From NCBI GenBank assembly GCA_027484985.1, contig JAIXRW010000067.1, forward strand, positions 1 to 56,692: 56,692 bases of DNA, written 5' to 3'. Below the pieces are notes generated by a model. That model searched no databases, had not been told where the DNA came from, and saw only the letters and a program-made list of their open reading frames with translations. Shown here in pieces: positions 20,210 through 27,438 of this stretch. Origin of the DNA: Rhodobacter sp. (GTDB lineage: Bacteria > Pseudomonadota > Alphaproteobacteria > Rhodobacterales > Rhodobacteraceae). The first letter of the stretch is position 1. Each line of letters begins with the position of its first letter. The translations under genes were made by a program, and so were the position numbers.

Positions 20210-20270
20210 GGGGGGCCGTCTGCCCCCCCTCGACGCGCCAGGGCGCGTCTCACCCCCCCGAGAGTATTTG
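20210..20270 (+). terminator. ribE 3' hairpins plus Rhodobacteraceae intergenic element, copy 3
   Basis: Hairpin GGGGGGC-CGTCT-GCCCCCC (20210-20228) with the same loop as copy 2, a second perfect hairpin GACGCGCC-AG-GGCGCGTC (20232-20249), then TCACCCCCCCGAGAGTATTTG (20250-20270). The order and spacing match copy 1 after rnj. The region up to the ribBA-like start (20271-20461) shows no gene and no FMN riboswitch that I can recognise. Confidence 0.7.
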
Positions 20271-20461
20271 GACAAGGTGAAGGGCAAGGGGGCCTGTGGC
20301 GATGGCAGGTTTTGGCTGCGGCAACGGCCTTGGGTGTTTGGGTGGAGCATCGGTTCATCTCGGTTGAGGCGCGTTGATGCACAGCCCTTGTGCGGCGTGC
20401 TTGCGCTGGCAATCGGCAGGGCTTTTCGATAAGGGCAGGGCGAGAGTTGCAGGAGCCTGCC

Positions 20462-21556
20462 ATGAGCGAGATCAAGACCGATTATTCGGATGCCATTTCC
20501 TCGGTCGAGGAGATCATCGAGGATGCCCGCAACGGGCGGATGTTCATCCTTGTCGATCACGAGGACCGCGAGAACGAGGGCGATCTGGTGATCCCCGCGC
20601 AGATGTGCACGCCTTCGGCGATCAATTTCATGGCGACCTACGGGCGGGGGCTGATCTGTCTGGCGATGCCCGCCGCGCGGGTGGATGCGCTTGGCCTGCC
20701 CTTGATGAGCCCGAAAAACTCGAGCCGCCACGAAACCGCCTTTACCCTGTCGATCGAGGCGCGCGAGGGCGTCACGACCGGCATTTCGGCGGCTGACCGT
20801 GCGCTGACCGTTTCGGTGGCCATCGACCCGACCAAGGGGCCGCAGGACATTGCCACGCCGGGGCATATCTTCCCGCTGCGGGCGCGGGACGGGGGCGTGC
20901 TGGTGCGGGCGGGCCATACCGAGGCGGCGGTGGATGTAAGCCGTCTGGCGGGGCTGAACCCGTCGGGCGTGATCTGCGAGATCATGAATGATGACGGCAC
21001 CATGGCGCGGTTGCCTGATCTGGTGACATTCGCGCAGAAGCACGGGCTGAAGATCGGCACGATTTCGGACCTGATCGCCTATCGCCGCCGCCATGACAAT
21101 CTGGTCAACGAAAAGGCGGTGAAGCCCGTCACCTCGGCCCATGGCGGCGACTGGCTGATGCGGGTTTTCGCGGACGAGACGCAGGGCGCCGAACACGTGG
21201 TGCTGACCAAGGGCGACCTGACGGGCGATGCGCCGGTGCTGGTGCGGGTGCATGCGCTGAACCCGCTGGAAGATGTGCTGGGCGTGGGCGGCGCGGGCGA
21301 GTTGCCCGCCGCGATGCGCCTGATCGCGGCCGAGGGGCGCGGGGTCGTGGTGCTGCTGCGCGATACCGCGATGAAGATGGTCGAGGGGGGCGAACATTCG
21401 CCACAAACCCTGCGGCAATACGGGCTGGGGGCGCAGATCCTGTCGGCGCTGGGCCTGTCGAAGATCACGCTTGTCACCAATTCCAAGGCGCCGAAAGTGG
21501 TGGGACTCGAGGCTTATGGCCTGTCGATCACCGGCACGCGCCCGATTGCGGAGTAA
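20462..21556 (+). CDS. ribB: 3,4-dihydroxy-2-butanone-4-phosphate synthase with degenerate GTP cyclohydrolase II domain
   Basis: 364 residues. The N-terminal ~205 residues are a full RibB domain that makes the four-carbon riboflavin precursor: DHEDRENEGDLVIPAQ, RGLICLAMP, RAGHTEAAVDVSRLAGL and CEIMNDDGTMARLPDL are all present. The C-terminal ~155 residues align in general shape to GTP cyclohydrolase II (VLVRVHALNPLEDVLG, RQYGLGAQILSALGL, VVGLEAYGLSI). However, the zinc-binding CxxGDxFxSxRCxC is missing: the corresponding stretch has no Cys. This matches RibBX-type proteins, in which the second domain is not a cyclohydrolase. AGGAG lies six bases before ATG 20462. Five bases separate it from ribH. 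Confidence 0.92.
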   Translation: MSEIKTDYSDAISSVEEIIEDARNGRMFILVDHEDRENEGDLVIPAQMCTPSAINFMATYGRGLICLAMPAARVDALGLPLMSPKNSSRHETAFTLSIEAREGVTTGISAADRALTVSVAIDPTKGPQDIATPGHIFPLRARDGGVLVRAGHTEAAVDVSRLAGLNPSGVICEIMNDDGTMARLPDLVTFAQKHGLKIGTISDLIAYRRRHDNLVNEKAVKPVTSAHGGDWLMRVFADETQGAEHVVLTKGDLTGDAPVLVRVHALNPLEDVLGVGGAGELPAAMRLIAAEGRGVVVLLRDTAMKMVEGGEHSPQTLRQYGLGAQILSALGLSKITLVTNSKAPKVVGLEAYGLSITGTRPIAE

Positions 21557-21560
21557 AACC

Positions 21561-22061
21561 ATGGCCGGACACGAGACACATTACACCCTGCCGCTGCCGG
21601 TCTTTGACAGGCCCGTGAAGCTGCTGGTCGTGGTGGCGCCCTATTACAAGGACATCGCCGACAATCTTGTGGCAGGCGCACGGGCCACGGCGGCGGCCTG
21701 CGGGGCCGAGGTCGAGCTGGTCGAGGTGCCGGGTGCGCTGGAAGTGCCGACCGCGATTGCCATGGCCGAGCGGCAGGCGAAGTTCGACGGCTATGTTGCG
21801 CTGGGCTGCGTGATCCGGGGCGAGACGACGCATTACGACACGGTCTGCAATGACAGCAGCCGTGCGATCAGCCTGCTTGGCCTTCAGGGGGCCTGCATCG
21901 GCAATGGTATTCTGACAGTCGAGAACCGCGCGCAGGCCGAGGTGCGGGCCGATCCTGCGGGGCAGAACAAGGGCGGCGGGGCTGCCGCTGCCGCCTTGCA
22001 TCTGATCGCACTTTCCCGCAAGTGGGCGACCCAGACCAAGGGAATCGGATTCCGGGCATGA
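21561..22061 (+). CDS. ribH: 6,7-dimethyl-8-ribityllumazine synthase
   Basis: 166-residue lumazine synthase that condenses the RibB product with the pyrimidine precursor. Motifs: VEVPGALEVPTAIAMA, LGCVIRGETTHYDTVCNDS with the catalytic His, and GNGILTVENRAQAEVRA. It follows the ribB stop by five bases and overlaps nusB by four. ribH-nusB is a widely conserved pair. Confidence 0.96.
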   Translation: MAGHETHYTLPLPVFDRPVKLLVVVAPYYKDIADNLVAGARATAAACGAEVELVEVPGALEVPTAIAMAERQAKFDGYVALGCVIRGETTHYDTVCNDSSRAISLLGLQGACIGNGILTVENRAQAEVRADPAGQNKGGGAAAAALHLIALSRKWATQTKGIGFRA

Positions 22062-22528
22062 CCACCCAGACGGACAAGAAACAGATGCGGTCTGCCGCGC
22101 GGCTTTATGCCGTGCAGGCGCTGTTCCAGATGGAAGTGTCGGGCCAGACGGTCGAGACAATCCAGCGCGAGTTTGAAACCCACCGCTTCGGCGAGGTGTT
22201 CGACGATGTCGAGATGGCCGAAGGGGATTCGCGCCATTTCCGCGCCGTGGTGGACGGGGCGGTGAACTATCAGGCCCGCATCGACCAGATGACCGACCGC
22301 GCGCTGGTGGCGAAATGGCCGATCGACCGGATCGACCCCGTGTTGCGGGCGGTGTTCCGCGCGGCGGGGGCGGAATTGGTGGACATGGACACGCCGCCCA
22401 AGGTGACGATCAACGAATATGTCGATGTGGCCAAGGCCTTCTTTCCGGAAGGAAAGGAATCGAAATTCGTCAACGCCGTGCTGGACCATATGGCCCGCGA
22501 GGCGCGGCCTGCGGCTTTTCCCGCCTGA
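22058..22528 (+). CDS. nusB: Transcription antitermination protein NusB
   Basis: 156-residue all-helical RNA-binding protein that joins NusE and boxA in rRNA antitermination. Signatures: RSAARLYAVQALFQMEVSG at the N-terminus, the central ALVAKWPIDRIDPVLRAVFR and the C-terminal TINEYVDVAKAFFPEGKESK followed by FVNAVLD. Start ATG 22058 in an ATGA overlap with ribH. Confidence 0.95.
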   Translation: MTTQTDKKQMRSAARLYAVQALFQMEVSGQTVETIQREFETHRFGEVFDDVEMAEGDSRHFRAVVDGAVNYQARIDQMTDRALVAKWPIDRIDPVLRAVFRAAGAELVDMDTPPKVTINEYVDVAKAFFPEGKESKFVNAVLDHMAREARPAAFPA

Positions 22529-22661
22529 CGGCGCCGGTTGGCGCATCTTGTCGCAGGCATTTGGGCCAATCTTTGCCCGATCCTTGCCCCCGCGTCGAAA
22601 TTTGGGCTGGATCGCGGCAAAAATGAGGCTAGGCTTCCTGTCAACAGGGAAGGATATGCCG

Positions 22662-22973
22662 ATGCCAAAGCTCGTCCGTCTTTACATCAAAAGCTGCGTG
22701 ATCGGCTTTGCGCTGGCCGTGGGCTTTGTGATTGCGCTGGTGGTGATGGATGTCGCCGGTTTGCAGGGGCTTATCCTTGGGTCGGAACAGGGCTGGCTGG
22801 CTGCGCTGATGATGATCCTGTTCAACGGCGTGGTGTTTTCAGGCCTGCAATTCGCCGTGGCGATCTTCCTGATGGCGGAAGATGACGATGAAGGCCCGCG
22901 CGGCGGCCGGATGATTCCGATCCGGGTGGAAGCTGTGGCCCGCACGCGGCCGGGGGCCACGCGGCGGCGCTAA
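22662..22973 (+). CDS. Small membrane protein (103 aa)
   Basis: Two clear hydrophobic segments: SCVIGFALAVGFVIALVVMD near the N-terminus and AALMMILFNGVVFSGLQFAV in the middle. A polar tail follows (EDDDEGPRGGRMIP, ending in basic GATRRR). GGGAAGGA at 22648-22654 is about seven bases before ATG 22662; ATG 22656 is possible. The two-helix pattern with an acidic-basic tail is common in uncharacterised Rhodobacteraceae proteins. Family and function not recognised. Confidence 0.65.
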   Translation: MPKLVRLYIKSCVIGFALAVGFVIALVVMDVAGLQGLILGSEQGWLAALMMILFNGVVFSGLQFAVAIFLMAEDDDEGPRGGRMIPIRVEAVARTRPGATRRR

Positions 22974-23000
22974 GCGGCAGTTTCAGGATGGTGTGCTGTC

Positions 23001-23071
23001 TGTCATCCCCGCGAAAGCGGGGATCTTTTGTTTTCGGGGGCGTAGAGATCCCCGCTTTCGCGGGGATGACA
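23001..23071. repeat. Pair of inverted 26-bp palindromic repeats
   Basis: Positions 23001-23026 and 23046-23071 are exact reverse complements of each other. Each unit is itself a hairpin, ATCCCCGC-GAAA-GCGGGGAT (23005-23024) and ATCCCCGC-TTTC-GCGGGGAT (23048-23067). The first is followed by CTTTTGTTTT and could terminate plus-strand transcription. A weaker relative, CCCCGCTTTAGCGGGG, lies at 23142-23157. The unit resembles the dispersed CATCCCCGCGAAAGCGGGGAT-type intergenic repeats seen in many proteobacteria. Confidence 0.8.
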
Positions 23072-23189
23072 CCGGGGCAAAGGCCTATCAAGCCGTCGCC
23101 TGTTGTGTGGAGAGGACAGTCGCGCAAGGCTGTCGCGCGGCCCCCGCTTTAGCGGGGACAGGTGGCGGGCCCGCAGCGGCCGTGGATGG

Positions 23190-23325
23190 CGTGATTTTCC
23201 CGAGAGCCAGAGGTCTCAGGTGGGCACCAGGTAACAGGACCAGGATCCTGTCAGAGCCAGCATCCATTCGTTTGCTTATCGGCCACTGGAAAAAAGCCTC
23301 GCACGCGAAGAGCAGCACCCGCCTG
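23190..23325 (-). ncRNA. Candidate structured small RNA
   Basis: Minus-strand region of lower GC content with no credible reading frame, placed directly downstream of a good promoter (23331-23359). Its 5' end CAGGCGGGTGC (23325-23315) can pair with GTGCCCACCTG (23227-23217) in an 11-bp closing helix with one mismatch and two wobbles. Inside are a CCAGT...GCTGG stem-loop and an ACAGGA...TCCTGT hairpin; an 8-bp hairpin (23219-23200) follows. The layout suggests a stable RNA of about 110-185 nt. The known 6S, SRP and tmRNA core motifs are not recognisable, so I leave it unnamed. The 3' end is a guess. Confidence 0.4.
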
Positions 23326-23330
23326 ACCCA

Positions 23331-23359
23331 GACATAGGACGCGGGGGTGGGGGTTGCAA
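23331..23359 (-). promoter_or_regulatory. Promoter of the candidate small RNA
   Basis: On the minus strand TTGCAA (23359-23354) and TATGTC (23336-23331) with exactly 17 bases between them. The predicted start is at about 23324, which coincides with the 5' side of the closing helix. Confidence 0.5.
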
Positions 23360-23401
23360 GCGGGGCTTGCGCGATGTTCATCTTTCGTTCATGTTTATGG
23401 C

Positions 23402-23872
23402 GTGGACCTGCCTGTCGCGCCCCAACCCGATCTTTTGCCCGCCCTGCCGGGCCAGCGCCTTGCGCGCGGGGTATGCCGTGCCCTGCGCGGGCTCGATTTC
23501 GTTACCGTCGAGGAACTGGTGCCCGCGTCGGGCCTGCGGGTCGATGTGATGGCGCTGGGCCCTCGGGGCGAGATCTGGGTGGTGGAATGCAAATCGGGCC
23601 GCGCCGATTTTGCCACCGACCGCAAGTGGCAGTATTATCTGGAATGGTGTGACCGGTTCTTCTGGGCGGTCGATGCCGATTTTCCGACCACGCTTTTGCC
23701 GGTCGAAACCGGTTTGATCCTTGCCGATGCCTATGATGCCGAGATTTTGCGCATGGGTCCGGCGCATCCGCTGGCGCCCGCGCGGCGCAAGGTGATGGTG
23801 CAGAAATTCGCCCGCCACGCCGCGACGCGGCTGCAAGCCCTGCGCGACCCTGCGGGGGGTGTCTGGGTCTAG
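23402..23872 (+). CDS. mmcB: MmcB-family DNA repair protein
   Basis: 156-residue PD-(D/E)xK-type protein. The core nuclease-like motif is readable: RVDVMALGPRGEIWVVECKS gives the D...ExK triad, followed by RADFATDRKWQYYLEWCDRF and ILADAYDAEILRMGP. In Caulobacter, mmcB is a LexA-regulated gene for mutagen resistance (family knowledge). No clear SOS box is seen here. The start is uncertain: GTG 23402 gives VDLPVAPQPDLL; the frame stays open to TTG 23354. The stop codon shares the CTAG with the convergent DUF6324-like gene. Confidence 0.85.
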   Translation: MDLPVAPQPDLLPALPGQRLARGVCRALRGLDFVTVEELVPASGLRVDVMALGPRGEIWVVECKSGRADFATDRKWQYYLEWCDRFFWAVDADFPTTLLPVETGLILADAYDAEILRMGPAHPLAPARRKVMVQKFARHAATRLQALRDPAGGVWV

Positions 23873-24090
23873 CGGCGCTTTGGCTTGCCGCGCCCGCCGT
23901 CTTCGGCGATCTGGCGGGCGGCTTCGGCGGCGGCGCGCAATTCTTCGGCGATCTCTTCGGCCTCTTCCGGGTCGAAGTCGAGCGGCAGCTCGATTCCGCC
24001 TTCGGCCTCGATATAGATCCGCACCATGCCAAGGTCGGTGGGGCCGATCTGGATATTGGCGGCGATGTCGCTTTGCTTGTCGATGCCCAT
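23869..24090 (-). CDS. DUF6324-like small acidic protein
   Basis: 73-residue protein: MGIDKQSDIAANIQIGPTDL, a short beta-rich part (GMVRIYIEAEGGIELPLDFD), a Glu/Ala-rich helix (EEAEEIAEELRAAAEAARQI) and a basic tail. The sequence matches my recollection of the Rhodobacteraceae DUF6324 family. Its stop and the mmcB stop are read from the same four bases, CTAG, on opposite strands. Function unknown. Confidence 0.7.
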   Translation of the reverse strand: MGIDKQSDIAANIQIGPTDLGMVRIYIEAEGGIELPLDFDPEEAEEIAEELRAAAEAARQIAEDGGRGKPKRR

Positions 24091-24172
24091 GGTCTTTTCC
24101 CCGGTGCTGCGCGTGCTTTTGCCCTAACGCGGGATTGCGCGCCGCGCAAGGCGATCACGCTGCATCTGCCTC

Positions 24173-24201
24173 TTGCATTCGGCCAGAGGCGGCGCTAAAT
24201 C
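24173..24201 (+). promoter_or_regulatory. Promoter of tRNA-His
   Basis: TTGCAT (24173-24178) and TAAATC (24196-24201) with a 17-base spacer. The tRNA begins ten bases after the -10 box, so transcription starts at or just before the mature 5' end. Confidence 0.7.
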
Positions 24202-24210
24202 GCCCCCAGT

Positions 24211-24287
24211 GCAGCTTTAGCTCAGTTGGTTAGAGCACCAGATTGTGGATCTGGGGGTCCCCCGTTCGAGCCGGGGAAGCTGTACCA
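24211..24287 (+). tRNA. tRNA-His (GTG anticodon)
   Basis: Full cloverleaf: acceptor GCAGCTT/AAGCTGT, D arm AGCTCAGTTGGTTAGAGC, anticodon stem CCAGA/TCTGG with loop TTGTGGA (anticodon GTG at 24245-24247), and T arm CCCCG-TTCGAGC-CGGGG. The 3' CCA is encoded (24285-24287). The base before position 1 is T rather than G, and the discriminator base is A (24284). Thus the G-1:C73 pair that marks most bacterial tRNA-His is absent; this is known for a large group of alphaproteobacteria. Confidence 0.97.
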
Positions 24288-24313
24288 CCAAACCCCTGAA
24301 ATCGGTGGTTTTT
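24284..24313 (+). terminator. Terminator overlapping the tRNA-His 3' end
   Basis: ACCACC at 24284-24289, which includes A73 and the CCA of the tRNA, pairs with GGTGGT at 24304-24309, followed by a T-run to 24313. The first strand of the terminator therefore lies in the mature tRNA end. Confidence 0.65.
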
Positions 24314-24333
24314 CGGGACATTGGCGAAAGTTG

Positions 24334-24367
24334 GCGTCCGACGGTCTGGCGCTTCCGTGTCGGACGC
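24334..24367 (+). other. Inverted repeat in the leader of the GT32 gene
   Basis: GCGTCCGAC (24334-24342) and GTCGGACGC (24359-24367) form a perfect 9-bp inverted repeat with a 16-base loop. It lies about 145 bases upstream of ATG 24510. It could be an operator or an RNA hairpin in the leader; no U-run follows it. Confidence 0.4.
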
Positions 24368-24509
24368 GTATCAAAGGCCGCTTTCTGCCCCCGACCATAT
24401 ACCAAAGCGCCGCTTGGCGCAGGGGGCCACTAACAGAATACGGTAGCGGGGTGGGGCTATTCATGGTGTTGTTCGGACGCGGTTTGTCGTCGTCCGTGCC
24501 GGGGGTTTC

Positions 24510-26099
24510 ATGCCTATCCCTAAACTGATCCACCAGACTTGGCGCGATGCCTTTCCGCCCACCGATCGTGGCGATCCCGAAAGCTGGAAGCGGCATAATC
24601 CCGGATGGACCTATAAGCTTTGGACCGATCAGGACCTGTCGGACCTGATGCGCGACCATTTCCCCCATCTGGCGGGCATGTATCACGCCTATCGCAATCC
24701 GGTTCAGCGGGCCGATCTGGGGCGCTATTGCATTCTGGCCAAGTTTGGCGGGGTCTATGCCGATATCGATACCGACTGTCTGGCCCCGCTTGACCCGCTG
24801 GTGCACGAGGATCGGGTGGTGCTGTGCCACGAGCCGGTCGAACATAATGAGCCGGTTGATCTGCGCGATCTGCCCTTCCTGATTTTCAACGGCACCATGG
24901 CCAGCCCGGCGGGGCATCCGTTCTGGACCGAAGTGATCGACCTGTGCCGCCGGATGGAGTTCCGGTCGGCGCGCGAGGTGCTGGAAACCACCGGCCCGCT
25001 GGTCGTGACGGCGGCAGTGCTGCGGCGCGGGCCGGAAAACGGGCTTTCGGTCAGTTCCTGCGGGCTGTTCAATGGCACCTTCCGCACGGGCGAGGAAAGC
25101 GCAGGCCCCGTTTTCGGTGAATACGGCCATCTGCGGCTGTCGCGCCACAACTGGCAGGGAAGCTGGTTCAAGCCGCCGGGGCCGCTGGGCCTGCGCGGGC
25201 GGCTTTCGCTGCTGCGCCACCGTATCCGTAACCGCCTGACGCGCGGCCCGATCCTGAACCCCGCGGCCGAGGTGGCGCGGCTGGATGGCGCGATGCTGGC
25301 GCGCCCCTTGCCCGTGGCGGCCGAACCGCGGGTGACCATCGCCATTCCCGTCCGCGATGCGGCGCCGTTCCTTGGGCGGTGCCTCGAACTGATCGGGCAG
25401 TTGGATTATCCCAAAGACAGGCTGCGCGTCGTGTTCTGCGAAGGCGGCAGCCAAGATGACACGCGGGCGCGGATCGAGGCGCTGATCGCCCATCCGCCAC
25501 CGGGATTGCCCGCGATTTCGCTGATCGACGCCCCGCAGACGCCGCATCTGCCGCGCAACCGGCGCTGGGCCGTGGCCGTGCAGCGCGCGCGGCGGTCAGG
25601 TCTGGCGCGGGTGCGGAACCGGTTGGTGGACGAGATTCTGGCCCATGGCGATGACTGGGCGCTGTGGATCGATGTGGATGTCTGCGACTATGCGCCCGAT
25701 GTGCTGCGCCGCTTGCTGGCCGAACGGGCGGCGATCGTGACGCCCAATTGCGTGCTCGATCCGGGCGGCGGCAGCTATGACATGAACAATTTCATAGAAC
25801 TGGACGAACGGTCCCCGCATCGGGTGCGGTTTTTGGTCAACGGCATCTGTTGCCCGCCGGCGGGGGCATGGTCGCGGGTGCATCTGTCGGACCTTCGCCT
25901 TTATGACCGGGTGGGTCTGCATGCCGTGGGGGGCACCATGCTGCTGGTGGCGGCACAGGTGCATCGGGCGGGGTTGCGCTTTCCCGAGCTGCCCTATCGA
26001 GAACTGGTCGAAACCGAAGGCTTCGGCCGTATGGCATGGGATGCCGGGGTGCGGCCCGTCGGGCTGCCCAATGTCGAAATCCGGCACGTCCGGTTCTAG
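24510..26099 (+). CDS. Two-domain glycosyltransferase: GT32 (DXD) plus Anp1/GT62-like
   Basis: 529 residues with two catalytic domains. Residues 1-~240 are a GT32-type sugar-binding transferase: IPKLIHQTWRD, ADLGRYCILAKFGGVYADID, with DIDTD at 85-89 as metal/nucleotide-sugar ligands. After a basic linker, residues ~274-529 form a second GT-A domain (PRVTIAIPVRDAAPFLGRCL, CEGGSQDDTRARIEAL, LWIDVDVCDYAP near 384). It has the Anp1-like ending AVGGTMLLVAAQVHRAGLRF, then VETEGFGRMAWDAG. Anp1 proteins are best known as fungal mannosyltransferases. Cytoplasmic; no membrane segment. Probably builds a surface glycan. Acceptor and sugars are unknown. Confidence 0.82.
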   Translation: MPIPKLIHQTWRDAFPPTDRGDPESWKRHNPGWTYKLWTDQDLSDLMRDHFPHLAGMYHAYRNPVQRADLGRYCILAKFGGVYADIDTDCLAPLDPLVHEDRVVLCHEPVEHNEPVDLRDLPFLIFNGTMASPAGHPFWTEVIDLCRRMEFRSAREVLETTGPLVVTAAVLRRGPENGLSVSSCGLFNGTFRTGEESAGPVFGEYGHLRLSRHNWQGSWFKPPGPLGLRGRLSLLRHRIRNRLTRGPILNPAAEVARLDGAMLARPLPVAAEPRVTIAIPVRDAAPFLGRCLELIGQLDYPKDRLRVVFCEGGSQDDTRARIEALIAHPPPGLPAISLIDAPQTPHLPRNRRWAVAVQRARRSGLARVRNRLVDEILAHGDDWALWIDVDVCDYAPDVLRRLLAERAAIVTPNCVLDPGGGSYDMNNFIELDERSPHRVRFLVNGICCPPAGAWSRVHLSDLRLYDRVGLHAVGGTMLLVAAQVHRAGLRFPELPYRELVETEGFGRMAWDAGVRPVGLPNVEIRHVRF

Positions 26100-26106
26100 A
26101 CGGGTT

Positions 26107-27222
26107 CTAGGCGGGGGGAAGCGGCAGGCCTGCAAGGGCAAGCCCCGCGCGCAGGGCGGCAAGGCGCGTCTTTTGCCCGCCCAGCCGGTCGGCCAGGGCG
26201 GGGCCCGCCTCGGCCAGTTTGCGCGACAGGGCCGGATCGCGGCGCAACCTGCGGATGGCGCGCAGAAAATCGCCAGCGGTTTCGGCGCGCAGGTAATCGT
26301 GCCCTTCCCGCAGGTCCAGCCCTTCGACCGCCTTGGCCGAGGCGATGACCGGCCGCGCATGGGCGAAGGCCTCAAGTATCTTCAGCCGCGTGCCCCCGCC
26401 TTGCGCCAAGGGCACAAGGCAGGCATGCGCGCTGGCATAGATCGGGGCAAGGTCGGCGGGGGAATCGTGCAGTTCCGATCCGGTCAGACGCGACAGAAGC
26501 GCCAGTTTGCGGCCCGCATAGCGCCCCGCCAGCACAATCTTGCAGCGGCTTGCCGTCAGGGCCAGCAGCGGCCACAGGCGAAACAGCAGGAAATGCACCG
26601 CCCTGCGATTGGGCGGATAGGGAAACAGCCCGACAAACAGCAACCGGCGCACCGGGCCCTGTGGAAGGGGCTGCGGCGTCACGGCGGGCGCGGGGTTGGG
26701 CACAACAGCGGTGCGGGCATCCGGCCAGATCGCGCCTAACAGGTCCGAGTCGTTTTGCGAACAGGTCAGCACCAGCGCAGCCATGCGGGCGGCGCGGCGG
26801 TCGGCCTCGATCACCGCGCGCCGGGTTTCGGGGGCGACCGTTGCGGGCTGCGATGCGATCCAGAGCGCGCTTTCCACATTCTGGTAATCGAAGGCGAGGG
26901 GAAGCGCGGGATGGCGTGCCCTGACCGCCTCGGCCAGATCGAGAAGGCAGATACTGCGGTCAAAGATCACCAGATCGGGCGCATGGCGGGCCACCGCCGC
27001 AAGCCCGCGTGCGATCATATCCGCCCCCAGCGACAGCACGACGGGGCAATCGGGCCTTAGCAGCGGCGCGCTTTGTCCATCGACGATGGTTTCCACTGCA
27101 ACCTCGGCAAAAGCGCCGCATAATTGTGCCAGCGCCTCACTGCGCAGCGCCCAGCCGACCAAGGGCAGGCTGGGCTTTTCAACCCCGATGATCAATATTC
27201 TTGGGCATCTGGGGGCGGACAT
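26107..27222 (-). CDS. Glycosyltransferase, GT4-like (group 1)
   Basis: 371-residue GT-B enzyme. The N-terminal Rossmann-like half starts RILIIGVEKPSLPLVGWALR. The C-terminal half has the linker RRLLFVGLFPYPPNRRAVHF and the donor-binding stretch VPLAQGGGTRLKILEAFAHA with the conserved Glu (EX7E-like), then RPVIASAKAVEGLDL. Start ATG 27222; the frame runs further upstream only through non-coding-like sequence opposite the GT25 gene. Convergent with the GT32 gene (7-base gap) and divergent from GT25. Confidence 0.88.
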   Translation of the reverse strand: MSAPRCPRILIIGVEKPSLPLVGWALRSEALAQLCGAFAEVAVETIVDGQSAPLLRPDCPVVLSLGADMIARGLAAVARHAPDLVIFDRSICLLDLAEAVRARHPALPLAFDYQNVESALWIASQPATVAPETRRAVIEADRRAARMAALVLTCSQNDSDLLGAIWPDARTAVVPNPAPAVTPQPLPQGPVRRLLFVGLFPYPPNRRAVHFLLFRLWPLLALTASRCKIVLAGRYAGRKLALLSRLTGSELHDSPADLAPIYASAHACLVPLAQGGGTRLKILEAFAHARPVIASAKAVEGLDLREGHDYLRAETAGDFLRAIRRLRRDPALSRKLAEAGPALADRLGGQKTRLAALRAGLALAGLPLPPA

Positions 27223-27438
27223 CGCGGTCTTTCGAATGGGCGTTCGGCTGCATTGCCGATAGAACCCGACCCCCCCCTGCCTTGCCAAGGGGCGAAAGGC
27301 AAAATGCCCTGTCCATTCGGCTGGCCCGCAGCCGCCCGACAGCTTGGCCTGCCTTGACCTTGCCCGATCTTGACCCGAAAGTGCAACGTTGCGGCGGATG
27401 ATACCACCTATGCCCGCCGCTGACAGGGACAAGTCCAG

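Noticed and set aside
20271..20461. FMN riboswitch upstream of the ribB-like gene
   Set aside because: Such a switch is common before ribB, but I could not find its conserved core (for example the AGGGG and GGGTGAAATTCC-type strings) in this leader.
23190..23325. Naming the candidate RNA 6S, SRP or tmRNA
   Set aside because: The SRP motif GGAAGGAAGCAGCC and tmRNA tag region are absent. A 6S fold cannot be shown by eye, and the usual zapA or 5-formyl-THF cyclo-ligase neighbours are not here.
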